Position numbers and translations under genes: made by a program. Positions 51,701 to 60,000 of a stretch of DNA of 60,000 bases are shown piece after piece. Under the pieces are notes generated by a model that worked only from the letters and a program-made list of their open reading frames with translations, was not told where the DNA came from and ran no database searches. The DNA comes from Owenia fusiformis (lineage: Eukaryota > Annelida > Polychaeta > Sabellida > Oweniidae): positions 2,110,001-2,170,000 of the forward strand of contig CAIIXF020000005.1 of assembly GCA_903813345.2 (NCBI GenBank), written 5' to 3'. The first letter of the stretch is position 1; the number at the start of each line of letters is the position of its first letter.

Positions 51701-54700
51701 ACAGAAGGACCATTTTATTGACCTGAAGTTAGAGGGATTCTCAAAAGGTAGGCTAGGGCAAGAGATATAAAACATTGTGCTTATTGCATTCATAACTTTT
51801 ATAGATTCGTGTGTTTTGTATTACTATATTTGTAGATCTGTATTTATTGTATCCTACATTTGGAAATCTTCATTCACTTGGTTTCCATCAGTGAAGACCA
51901 AGCATGCGAAGATGACATTTTTAGATTCGTGCTTTTTAGCTCACATGGTGAGCTTTTGCAATCATTTCATTCCTGGATTTGTAGATATGTTAGCTGCTGA
52001 GACTGGGGATCGTGTCTGGTGGACGTGGAACCCTGGCAACATGGATCCAGCATTCAGTATCATGGAAATGGAGAGGTGTCTCACTCCTACTGTTAAACCA
52101 GGAACAGAATTTGATTGTGATGGTTAGTAGGTTCATATGTAGAGGCAAAAATCATAGAACAACTTTTCCTGAAATTGTGTGTGTCAGTTTCTTTTGATGT
52201 ATGTGAGCCAAATTACTGTGTTTCATGTGAGTCATATTACTGTGTTTAATTTCAAAATAAATTGTTCCATCTCCCTTACAGACCAGTGTACCTTCCTAGA
52301 GGGAGATGCCGCCAAGCAGTGTACACTGGTGGGTCTTGCTGCCGCTCAGGTCAACTCTATTGGGGTCTACCATTACAGAGTGGCTGACAGCCCTAACACT
52401 TTAAGCACTTGCTCAATCATTGTCAATTCAGGATCAAAAGTAGGTACCTTTTTCTCAGTCTCAATTATTTTCATTTTTTCACCTTATGATAAGATAAAAC
52501 TAAATATGTACTACAATCAGTACAATTCATGTTAGGGAAAGCATCACTGATGTAGTTTCACCTATGGAATCATCATATTTCAGAACTTTACAATCCATGT
52601 AACAGAGAAAGGCTTCCAGCCCAAGGTGGTCACTGTGCACCCCTCAGACAGAGTCTGGTGGGTCTGGCAGGAGGGTAAGAAGCAACACAACATAATGCAG
52701 GTACACACTCTTGTATTTCTGAAACATTCTGCTTTATAAAGTTGACTATCATTAGATTCTAATGATTTCATGCCACACAACTGGGTAATTATTTACTTGA
52801 TTATACTATACTATACTATTAAAAATTATTGATACAAGAACAGCTATACATAATATCACAGACTTGAAGAAATTGGAGAGAGTCTATTCTCAGTAAAAGC
52901 TGAAAGTATGTCAGATACAAAATCTTTTTCACCATACCGGCTTTTATTTAGTCAATTTCTCTACAATTGCACAGTTAGTCAGGGACACTATTTCTTGTTT
53001 TCTATTGATTTCAAGTCTCAACAATCACAGTGTATTAATAATATATTTTTAAATAATTTCTGTCACTCTGTTTCTATAAATACTTCCTATGAATTTTGTT
53101 TGAAATCTAACTATTTCTTAAGGTTGTTCCACACTTCAAATACATATTCTTTCTTAGGTCTCACATGAGGGTAACAGGATAGATGATGGATTTTGCAGTG
53201 GCGCCCCATTGGATCCCCCCTCAGCCTTCATGCACCAGTTCACTAAACCTGGTGTATACTATTACATTACTCAGGCTCTGCCCAAACTGTTTGGTGCCAT
53301 TGTTGTGACATCCCAACCCAAGGTACATTTACTACTCCATATGTCTTTATACTGTTTATATTTTTTATGTCACCACCAGAAGTGGTGACACATTGTCTCC
53401 AACTCTTTGTGGATGATGTGCATTGTTAGGAGTTCAGTGTCTGTAACAATTTGCAATAACTTAAAAGGTGGTCATGTTAATGCCTTTTCTCGAAGGTTAA
53501 GTATCTAGATATTAATGCTATCAGTTGTAAGTTGCTTCAAAAAGTTTAACTAAAAAATACTTGTAGGTCCATCCAACAGAGATCGTTTTACTGAATAGTG
53601 AAATCACTCAAGTATTGTTACATGTATTTAAAAATACACACTGATACTATAACAATACACAAAAAGAGTGTTGATATTTCTTAGTACATGTATATAGAAT
53701 ATGAAGTGATTCAGATGTAAGTATATTATACACTATGAATGTGTTTCTTCCACACAGGTGCATGAAGTTGCAGTTATATCCAACCAGATTACACCCGATC
53801 CTGTCAATATTAACATAAACGATTTGGTCTGTTGGACGTTTAAAGGATTGAGGCAGTATGATGTTACTGAGATAGAATCAGTTGACCAACTTATTGGAGT
53901 AGAGTCCTCTGGTGCTCTCTTACCAAGGTGAGTGGTTTAAGCATAAGGGGAGGACCTGGGAGGGTCATATGACAAATAATGTTTGACAGTTGTCTCAGGA
54001 TATGATGTGAGGAATAAAGAGCCTGAACCCTATTTTTTGTTCTTGCTCTAGCATTGTGGCAAAACCCATTTAATTTTGTCATTTCATGTTCTCATTTCAT
54101 GTTGTGTTTAAAGCATCTTCTCCTCCATCTTATCTTCCAACTAGTCCCTGGGTTGTTTGCTGGGTTCCTTTGTCAGTTTTATGTCAGCAATAGAAGTGTT
54201 GACATATTGCTATTATATAGTCTCCAACATTTTTGTTCAGTGGTTGGTGTTTGGTGGTTGATATTCGGTGGTCTCCGTCTGTCACAAATGTAAGGTGGTT
54301 ACATTTTCCATGTTAATGCCTTGTTTGTTGGTTTCAGTTAATATTTCATTATTTTGTCTATTGACATTACTCATATAGAAAGTATTTTCATTGTCAATAT
54401 GTGAAATATTTGGTTGAAGATGAAGTTTCAAAACTTGGGTAAGGGGGTCGTTCCTATATCGCCAAATTCAACTGTTACCAAAGGTGGCAGCACCTTATAG
54501 TCCATAAAAAAAGAAATCCATCTAAGGATTCACAAAACTTCAATTGAATATTCCTATACTTTGCATGTCTTGATGTTACCATGGTAACACAGAATAAATA
54601 ATAAATGATCTAATCAAGTCCAGATTGCATCAATTGTTTTAGTATGAAAGTAACATTACAATGCCAGGCAAGTTTCTATTGTATATAGATGAGAAAGTTT

Positions 54701-57700
54701 GATTCCATAGCTAGACGAACTCTCTTAAATACAGGATGTTTTGCTAATGATGGCATTAATATCTGGTAAGTGTTGGTGCTATTTCTGATGTTTAATCGAG
54801 GCTTGGTGTGATTATATCATATTATTATAACAGTTTCATGACATGATATAATTCTCAAAGGACCCCACCTCAGACTTATGGCTCAGATTCTGCTTCAAGG
54901 TTTGCTTTATGGCTTTATTTACAGAATAAACTTGAGGAAAACCGAATGAGTTTAATAGCTAATGAAATTAGATTTAATTTTTATGTATGTTTTGCATTTA
55001 TTGACAGTATTTATTTATTTATATGCAATTTATTGTAGACAACTAGGAAACATTGCAATTTAAAATTCAATGTTATCATCACAGTGGTGCATTATATGCG
55101 CAATGTACCAATGTGTGAGTTTATTTTTCAAAAGCATAAGAAGGTATTATATGCTACATAAGGAACCTGGCTGAATATAATACAATTGTATTTCAAGAAG
55201 AAAAGTAATTTGAGAAGTAATGAATAATTTATTAGAAATACAACATCAGAATCCATCTTCTCTGTATTGGATCAAACATATGAAGAGAATGTCATTTTTA
55301 TATCATCACCACAACTGGTGACATATTGTTATATGATGTCACTTGCCCTACTTACGCTGATGACATGGTTTTAATTTCCACTGAACTTGATAACATGAAC
55401 ATTCTACTTAACGCAGTCTATGACCACAGTGTAAAATGGCGATACGACATTCACAAAGGAAAATGCAAGACTCTTAAGTTCGGAAAGAAAAGTAGAGCTG
55501 CAAACTGTCAACCCACCCAGAATATTGTGAAAATAAATGGCACTCCTATTGAGGCAGTAAACACTACAATACATGTTGGAATTCCGCTATCGGTCTCTGG
55601 TAACATTACCGAATACATTGAAGACAGTCTTTCTAAGGGCTGTAGAAAGTATTATTCACTACTAGGCCTCGGATCGGGAGTCGGTGGTATGCGACCTTTA
55701 ACCCTGTCGAAGCTTTATAACACTTTCGCCACCCCATCAATGACGTATGGTGCTAGCGTTATCCCTTATTCATCAAAAGATATCAATAAACTCGAAACGG
55801 CGCAGCGAAAAATTGGCAGGAAAATACAATCCTTTCCCGAATGGGCGGAATGCCCCGTAGCCTACGAGCCACTTGGATGGGAAGGTATAGAATACCAGAT
55901 CGATACAGCAAAACTAATGTTCATATGGATGTTACTGAGTTTGCCTTGCAACAACATATACAAAAGACTGTTGATTTTACGAATGACACTCATGGAATTT
56001 GACTTTAAAGGAATTAAAATGACATCCCCCATCGCACACATGTGGTGCACGGCCAGAAAATACGATCTTTCGGAAATTGTAAAATTAATGTTAGATGGAC
56101 AAATGATCTCCAAAAGTAGTTGGAAACGTCTAGTAAAGTGTAGAATTCGAGACCTACAAGAATCAATGTTTCGAATAAGATGCATGTTATACGAAGGTTT
56201 ATCTTATTTTATCAATGGTCACTCATGTCTAATTCCAAATAGCTGGTATGTTTTGTGTCAAAGGATGCCACGATTGAAAAAACAATTTACAACTGTTGTG
56301 AAGTTAATGACGGGTCAATTAGGTCTAAACGGTCACAAAAAGTGGGATATCACAAAAGAAAATGGTCGATTGTGCAATGTCTGCAACTTAAATGAAATTG
56401 AATCAATCGAACATTTTCTTTGTCATTGTGAGTTGTATGTTGAAGAAAGGTTAGCACTAAACGAAATCTATGAATATAACGATACAAGTAGTGTTAAAGA
56501 TCGCATCAATCTGATCTTAAATTGTACAAACAACGATCTTGCATTGCAAACTGTCTTAATAATTCATTCAATGTATATCAAGAGACAAGCAACGCTCACA
56601 ACTTCGCTCATTTCATAAACATGAGCAAATAATTTATCTATTTTCATATTTATGTATTAACTCCCAATTAATGTACAATTGTAACTCTCTTATATAAGAG
56701 GTAAATAAAGAATACAATACAATACTATAGTCTCCAACTTTTTGTGGTGGCAGTTGTTTTTCGTAGTTGGTGTTTGGAGTGTGGCATTCAGCATATGCAA
56801 CAAATGGCAAGATGTGACATTTTGCATGTTAATGCCTTGTTATTATTTACTTCAAAGAAATCATGAAATTATGTAATATCAATGTCTGACTTAACCTTAT
56901 CTTTTGTTTCAGACGATGTATGAACAGAGCGTTTGGGGAGGCTGGAGTTTTCCACTTCAGCAGCAAGTCTTTCTCTAAAAGGAAAGAGTCCAAGAAAGAA
57001 GGGGTAAGTACAACGTCCTTGCAACATATTGACAGTAATACATAAATGAATAAACCATGACAGAATAAAATTTCAAAATGGTGGGCCTACACCAATTACT
57101 GCAGTAATAGTGCTATTAAAAGTCAGACATTTGGTCAAAGTTATTTCAAGATGACTGTTATAATGTTATTGTTTCTCTAAAATTTGATCTCAAAATGATC
57201 ATCATCATTTACTGATTTGGCTCTAAAATGAATCATTATGTTCAGGTTAGTTTCAGACACTGTAAATATTAATAATGGCTCTTGAAGGGTAAGAAATGAT
57301 ATGCTGTTTTCCAGCCTAGAGAACCAGATGAGAGTAAACTAAGTAGTGTGTTGGTGGATGAGATGCATGACTCCATGGTGGTCAGGGTAGATTCTGCAGG
57401 CTTCCATCCAAAGGCAATCAATATCATCAAGGTATGAAATATCAATATCATCAAAGTACAAAATATCAATATCATCAAGGTATAAAATATCAATATCATC
57501 AAGGTATGAAATATCAATATGATCAAGGTATAAAATATCAATATCATCAAGGTATGAAATATCAATATGATCAAGGTATAAAATATCAATATCATCAAGG
57601 TATGAAATATCAATATGATCAAGGTATAAAATATCAATATCATCAAGGTATGAAATATCAATATCATCAAAGTACAAAATATCAATATCATCAAGGTATG

Positions 57701-60000
57701 AAATATTAATATCATCAAAGAACAAAATATCAGTACTAGTATCATTAAGGTATGAAATATCAATATCATCTATGTACAAAATATCAGTATCATCAAGGTA
57801 TGAAATATCAATATCATCAAGGTATAAAATATCAATATCATCAAGGTATGAAAAATCAATATCATCTATGTACAAAATATCAGTATCATCCATGTAAGAT
57901 TGTATTATCAAATGAAGATATAATGTCATCAAGGTACAAATCAATCTATAATATCAATATCATTACTTGAGGGAGAACATCATACTCGTTTCCAAGTTTG
58001 ATTTTCAATTATGAAAATATCATACCTTGGAAATCCAAGATGGGAGAACATTGTTATGTTTAAGAGTTATTACACAAATTACAGGGAGAGAGTATCCTCT
58101 GGACTTGGAAAGATTCTAATGATGAAGCTCACAATGTCATTCGTGTTAATGCCCCAGATAGTGAGGTAAGTTTTGTCATTTAATGTAAGAGAGTTTAACT
58201 GTTAACAGAATTCTCACCAACAGAATCAGTGATATAGCCCCTTTGCCTGCCACTTAAAGTAATCTGATTTTGATTTCAAACAAAACATAATTATTGTTTG
58301 AAAATCTCTCAAGATTCCATATCTGTCTATCTATTATTGTAGACCCCTCTCAGTGCCATGCAGGGAGGGAAATCATTTAACAGTGGGCGTCCCATGCCCA
58401 ACAACAGCTTTCTCTACACATTTGATGAGGAGGGAACGTTCTGTGTGGCATCCCAGGGTGCACCTGGCTTTTGTGGTATCATCAACATTATGTCTGTTGA
58501 TAGTGAGTACATACAATACAAACTTCAAATAAACAATCAACATACGATTTGAAAAAAACAGACTGTAGACCCCTAAATAACCTACAGACGAGAAAGGCTA
58601 ATTATTGTCAAATCATGCATAGCAATAATTATATATGAATAAATCATAGTTTACAACATTGTAAATGTTTAAATGAATATGAATGTTCCATACCATATGT
58701 ATTGTACCATTACTTTCCATGTCAGCGCTGAGGACTGATGTACCATACATTGAGTCAGATCAGAATGGTGGCACAGTGGAGAAGAACACTGTAGTTTATC
58801 TTGCATGTGACACTGCCCAGTCCTCCATATATTACACCTTAGATGGGTCTACACCTGAAGTACATAGGAAATCATCTAAGGTATGTATATACGCATTAAG
58901 TTCACATAAAGCACATATTAGCTCTTAGAGATGTGATTTCGTACTGTTTTTATACATGGATTAACACATGTGTCTCTGCCAAATGTAAGAGATATGTTTA
59001 AAATACATAGTTTCAAGGGATAAACAAAGTGAAGTATAACAGACCCCTGCCCTATTACAAATGTTACAAATCTTAGTTTGTATTATTAAAGTTATGATTT
59101 TAAATCGATCAGTTGCTTTGGCTACTTAATATTGTTAACAGCTCAACATTTATATTTCAGTTGTACAAGCCTGACAAAGGGGTAGTTCTAAAGGAGTCTG
59201 GATTGTGCTTCCTGCGGGCGCTTGCAACCAGTCCCACTCAGTTAATCAGTGACGTGTACACATCTAAGAGGTTCTGGGTCCTCCGTGGCCCAGTGGAAGA
59301 GACCCCTCCCTCCTCACCTGAACCTGTGGACGATGGGCCTAGTGCTGTGAGTAGGACAATATCTGATAATAATGATAATAACTTTGTCTTACCAGTCTCA
59401 CATATACATGTATGCTTATTTTTTTGCATGTCAAAGTGATATATGTTGATACATCTGCCTTTACATTCAATACTTAATTATGGTACATGTGAGTACATAG
59501 TGTAAATATTACAATACTCTATTGTATCGTATTGTATCACATGTTTATAGGAAGAAACCCAGAAATGGTGGCGTTGTATACCATCTCTCCAGGGATTGTT
59601 TACTGGGCCAGGGGTCATGGAGCTCTTCTGGGAGTCACCAGGACCAGAATGTTTAGAGCTCATCAGAGGATACCAGGTGAGTGATAATTCAGCTTAAGGC
59701 GTATTAGTTGAATAAGATTTACCTATCTTAGATTATAAATATTTTGATACTCATGATAACTTCATTGTTGTGTTTTATATTAAGAGTTTTCATTTTATCA
59801 ATTTTAGGTCATTTTTGGTTACAAACTTTTCATTCTTGATAATGTTTAAATCTCTGAGCAGTCATTACAGTCAAAAATATCAAGAACAGTAGACTGTTGA
59901 GCAAAATATAAAAAAGTAATTTATATGTTCTTTATTTCAGATCTTCATCAATGATATGACATTCTGCGAAGTGTTCCCAGCCAACCACAACAGCGTCAAT
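36779..60000 (+). CDS. multi-cupredoxin / CHB_HEX_C / FN3-like protein, partial, not recognised
   Basis: Exons: 36779-37043, 40439-40486, 43057-43133, 43383-43439, 43667-43785, 45096-45317, 46278-46316, 48125-48211, 48934-49030, 50965-51071, 51590-51747, 51985-52122, 52282-52439, 52584-52700, 53158-53322, 53758-53927, 56913-57003, 57315-57431, 58085-58165, 58343-58502, 58726-58880, 59161-59346, 59551-59676, 59941-60000 onward. They sum to 3000 nt in one open frame. Residues 1-88 are Ser/Gly/Ala-rich and begin MGTGAS, a candidate N-myristoylation signal; no signal peptide is seen. About seven cupredoxin-like repeats follow (roughly 106-201, 206-305, 306-411, 412-524, 525-618, 619-720, 724-824), each with GFxPxx(I/V)xI...WxW, a middle H/F-N-V and GVYYY-like strands. 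Residues 831-917 resemble the chitobiase C-terminal domain (YYTLDGSTP). A Pro-rich linker and a fibronectin-III-like start close the window. Function is unknown; a bound ligand other than copper or a scaffold role is inference. Confidence 0.85.
37044..39752. other. first intron of the cupredoxin-repeat gene, 5' part
   Basis: Begins GTGAGTG after LQRRQR. AT-rich sequence with no recognised exon or element until the inverted repeats at 39.75 kb. Confidence 0.5.
39753..40118. mobile_element. ~366-bp MITE
   Basis: About 70-bp inverted arms: TAGTTTCAGCTACAAGAGAT through GTGGTTGTTACAGCAACG on the left mirrors CGTTGCTGTGACAACCAC through TTGAAGCTGAAACTTCA on the right, with several mismatches. Target duplication not resolved. 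Lies in the first intron. Confidence 0.7.
40942..41769. mobile_element. 828-bp foldback element, GTAAA target duplication
   Basis: An almost full-length palindrome with arms of about 400 bp. Ends are CACAGGCTGGTATCGAAAC and its exact complement, flanked by GTAAA at 40937-40941 and 41770-41774. The phrase TTGTC(T/C)GCTGTGA(C/T)(G/A)GAGCA occurs near both ends of each arm, four times in all. It lies between exons 2 and 3. A 5-bp duplication with a CAC start is known for Transib, but the sequence alone does not settle the superfamily. Confidence 0.85.
42318..42440 (+). repeat. dispersed TCACCACCA / TGTAACAAATGGC repeat, copy
   Basis: Starts TATGTCACCACCAAAATTTG, then contains TTGTAACAAATGGCGGTGTC and TTTTGCATGTTAATGCCTTG. 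It belongs to the family also seen at 30.8, 53.4, 54.2 and 55.3/56.7 kb. Function and superfamily are unknown. It is in the intron before exon 3. Confidence 0.75.
44909..45069. mobile_element. 161-bp pogo-like MITE beside exon 6
   Basis: Ends ACAGTAGAACCCTTGTAAGT and, on the opposite strand, CAGAAGAACCTGGTAAGTGG, with TA outside. The interior repeats GTGTTCCAC and GGGTTCCA in both orientations. It ends 26 bp before the first base of coding exon 6 (45096), so it sits against the branch-point and polypyrimidine region of that acceptor. Confidence 0.75.
45817..45838. repeat. 22-base G homopolymer
   Basis: An uninterrupted run of 22 G in an otherwise AT-rich intron between exons 6 and 7. It may fold into a quadruplex; its exact length is likely to vary or be misread by sequencing. 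Confidence 0.9.
46555..47960. repeat. 46-bp minisatellite, about 30 copies
   Basis: Unit made of CCTTCAATTCTATAGCTATA followed by TTCTGTTAAATTCTATAGTT and ATATGC. Variants alternate in patches (ATAGTTATATGC against ATGTTTATATGC), which suggests block duplication. It fills most of the intron between exons 7 and 8 of the cupredoxin-repeat gene. Confidence 0.93.
48834..48870 (+). pseudogene. partial relic copy of exon 9
   Basis: The phrase GGTTGAGATACTGGATCATA and on to CTAATGATTC differs at only a few bases from exon 9 at 48944-48980, exactly 110 bp downstream. It points to a small tandem duplication across the acceptor side of exon 9 that has since decayed. The relic has a TTGTAG before GTTGAG, but its frame then diverges from the protein. 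Confidence 0.7.
49065..49683. mobile_element. 619-bp foldback element, ATAACT target duplication
   Basis: Ends CACTGGTCA and TGACCAGTG, flanked by ATAACT at 49059-49064 and 49684-49689. The arms are about 250 bp each and include GGTAACGGCTGGAACCTT against the mirrored AAGGTTACAGCCGTTAG, and CCGCTTAAGGGAAGGTAACTG against CAGTTACCTCCCCTTAAGCG. No coding potential. Intron between exons 9 and 10. Confidence 0.82.
49946..50936. mobile_element. 991-bp palindromic Tc1/mariner derivative
   Basis: Ends (T/C)AGGGTGTCTCAAAAAAATG with TA on each side (49944-49945 and 50937-50938). Both arms carry the tail of a mariner-type transposase, pointing outward. On the minus strand near 50290-50150 the reading is YLKDHFYAKPKLRDLEQLK, then after a one-base shift IPPEISNVMNNVVVRMQTV. 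On the plus strand near 50587-50760 it is YLKECFNAHSKQKDV, then ISPELLSNVMNNVAVSIQ, with two in-frame stops. The element is thus two 3' halves joined head to head. The catalytic DDE/D core is absent. Confidence 0.82.
51300..51545. repeat. two adjacent inverted-repeat hairpins
   Basis: CTGTATTGCTACTGAGATTGTCCCC near 51310 mirrors GGGGACATTCTCAGTGGCAATACAG near 51380. TTATTGAATGATTTGAAGTGC near 51422 mirrors GCACTTAAAATCATTCAATAA near 51520, and the inner part contains GGATATATTTTGCTC against CAGAATATATCATG. Probably MITE remnants in the intron before exon 11. Confidence 0.7.
53367..53500 (+). repeat. dispersed TCACCACCA repeat, copy
   Basis: Starts TATGTCACCACCAGAAGTGGTGACA, a near-palindrome, then GTCTCCAACTCTTTGTGG, CTGTAACAATTTGC and CATGTTAATGCC. 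Intron between exons 15 and 16. Confidence 0.75.
54170..54335 (+). repeat. dispersed TCACCACCA repeat, copy
   Basis: Diverged palindrome TATGTCAGCAATAGAAGTGTTGACA, then TATATAGTCTCCAACATTTTTG, a TTGGTGTTTGG phrase, and CATGTTAATGCCTTG at the end. It supplies the uninterrupted reference for the copy at 55.3/56.7 kb. Confidence 0.75.
55298..56845 (+). repeat. dispersed TCACCACCA repeat split by a LINE
   Basis: The left piece (55298-55333) ends CTGGTGACATATTGTTATA; the right piece resumes at about 56726 with TATAGTCTCCAACTTTTTGTGG and runs to CATGTTAATGCCTTG near 56841. Joined, they reproduce the 54.2-kb copy, so the LINE inserted into a pre-existing repeat. Confidence 0.75.
55334..56725 (+). 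mobile_element. 5'-truncated non-LTR retrotransposon with intact 430-codon RT tail
   Basis: An open frame to TAA at 56618 contains the catalytic box TYADDMVLIS just after the truncation point, a thumb/connection region (YHxxLGLGSGVGGMRPLT-like text, YGASVIPYSS), and a C-terminal Cys/His cluster LCNVCNLNEIESIEHFLCHC. The 3' end is AAATAAAGAATACAATACAATAC. The first listed ATG lies in the inserted fragment and is not a native start. The frame is unbroken, so the insertion is fairly young, but the endonuclease and most of the RT are missing. It is in sense orientation in the intron between exons 16 and 17. Confidence 0.88.
57417..57900. repeat. 24-bp minisatellite that copies the exon 18 splice donor
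   Basis: Unit AATATCAATATCATCAAGGT plus ATGA, about 20 copies. The first unit straddles the end of coding exon 18 (ATCAATATCATCAAG at 57417-57431) and its GTATGA donor. Many later units keep AAGGTATGA or AAGGTATAA, so the intron starts with a ladder of near-identical donors. The long open frames on either strand here are products of the repeat. Confidence 0.93.

Noticed and set aside
57339-57944. Minus-strand open frames of 166 and 201 codons
   Set aside because: They are translations of the 24-bp minisatellite (repeated YLDDIDI and HTLMILIF) and overlap a coding exon on the other strand.

Overview
This is a window of nuclear DNA from an animal, most likely a marine invertebrate. It is AT-rich, its genes are split into many short exons by GT-AG introns, and the spaces between exons are full of short inverted-repeat transposons, minisatellites, a tRNA-derived SINE and dead LINE pieces. 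A glutaredoxin-thioredoxin reductase fusion, an EDRF1 orthologue and this repeat content would suit a lophotrochozoan such as a bivalve mollusc; that placement is inference, because no ribosomal or mitochondrial marker is present.

Three protein-coding genes are supported. (1) On the minus strand, 13394 down to 1338, four exons encode the first 129 residues of a thioredoxin-glutathione reductase (TGR): a glutaredoxin domain with a CPFC active site, then the start of the FAD-binding reductase. The rest lies beyond base 1. (2) On the minus strand, 27764 down to 16315, a complete EDRF1 gene joins in frame into about 1138 codons over 20 exons; the 6-codon first exon is the least certain. (3) On the plus strand, from 36779 to beyond the window end, 24 exons join in one frame of exactly 1000 codons. 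They encode an unnamed protein with a putative N-myristoylation signal, about seven cupredoxin-like repeats with eroded copper sites, a chitobiase C-terminal-like (CHB_HEX_C) domain and the start of a fibronectin-III-like region. I do not recognise this architecture as a named family, and it is the strongest candidate for something undescribed.

Layout: 1-13.4 kb TGR with repeat-rich introns (a 608-bp MITE at 4.7 kb; 180-bp direct repeats at 10.2 and 12.8 kb flanking GC-rich palindromic clusters). 13.4-16.3 kb intergenic, with a pogo-like MITE, a SINE and a four-copy 116-bp tandem repeat just past the EDRF1 stop. 16.3-27.8 kb EDRF1, whose introns carry a hAT MITE with a perfect 8-bp target duplication and a 1.6-kb foldback element. 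27.8-36.7 kb intergenic, between the divergently oriented EDRF1 and cupredoxin genes: two MITEs, a dead CR1/Jockey-like LINE and a 1-kb minisatellite. 36.8-60 kb the cupredoxin-repeat gene, whose introns hold foldback elements (one built from two tail-outward mariner transposase ends), a 1.4-kb minisatellite, a LINE nested in an older dispersed repeat, and a minisatellite that copies a splice donor.

The three genes show no obvious functional link. TGR is a redox enzyme, EDRF1 a TPR-type regulator, and the third is of unknown function. All exon limits were read by eye from splice signals, frame and family similarity; no alignment or transcript evidence was available.
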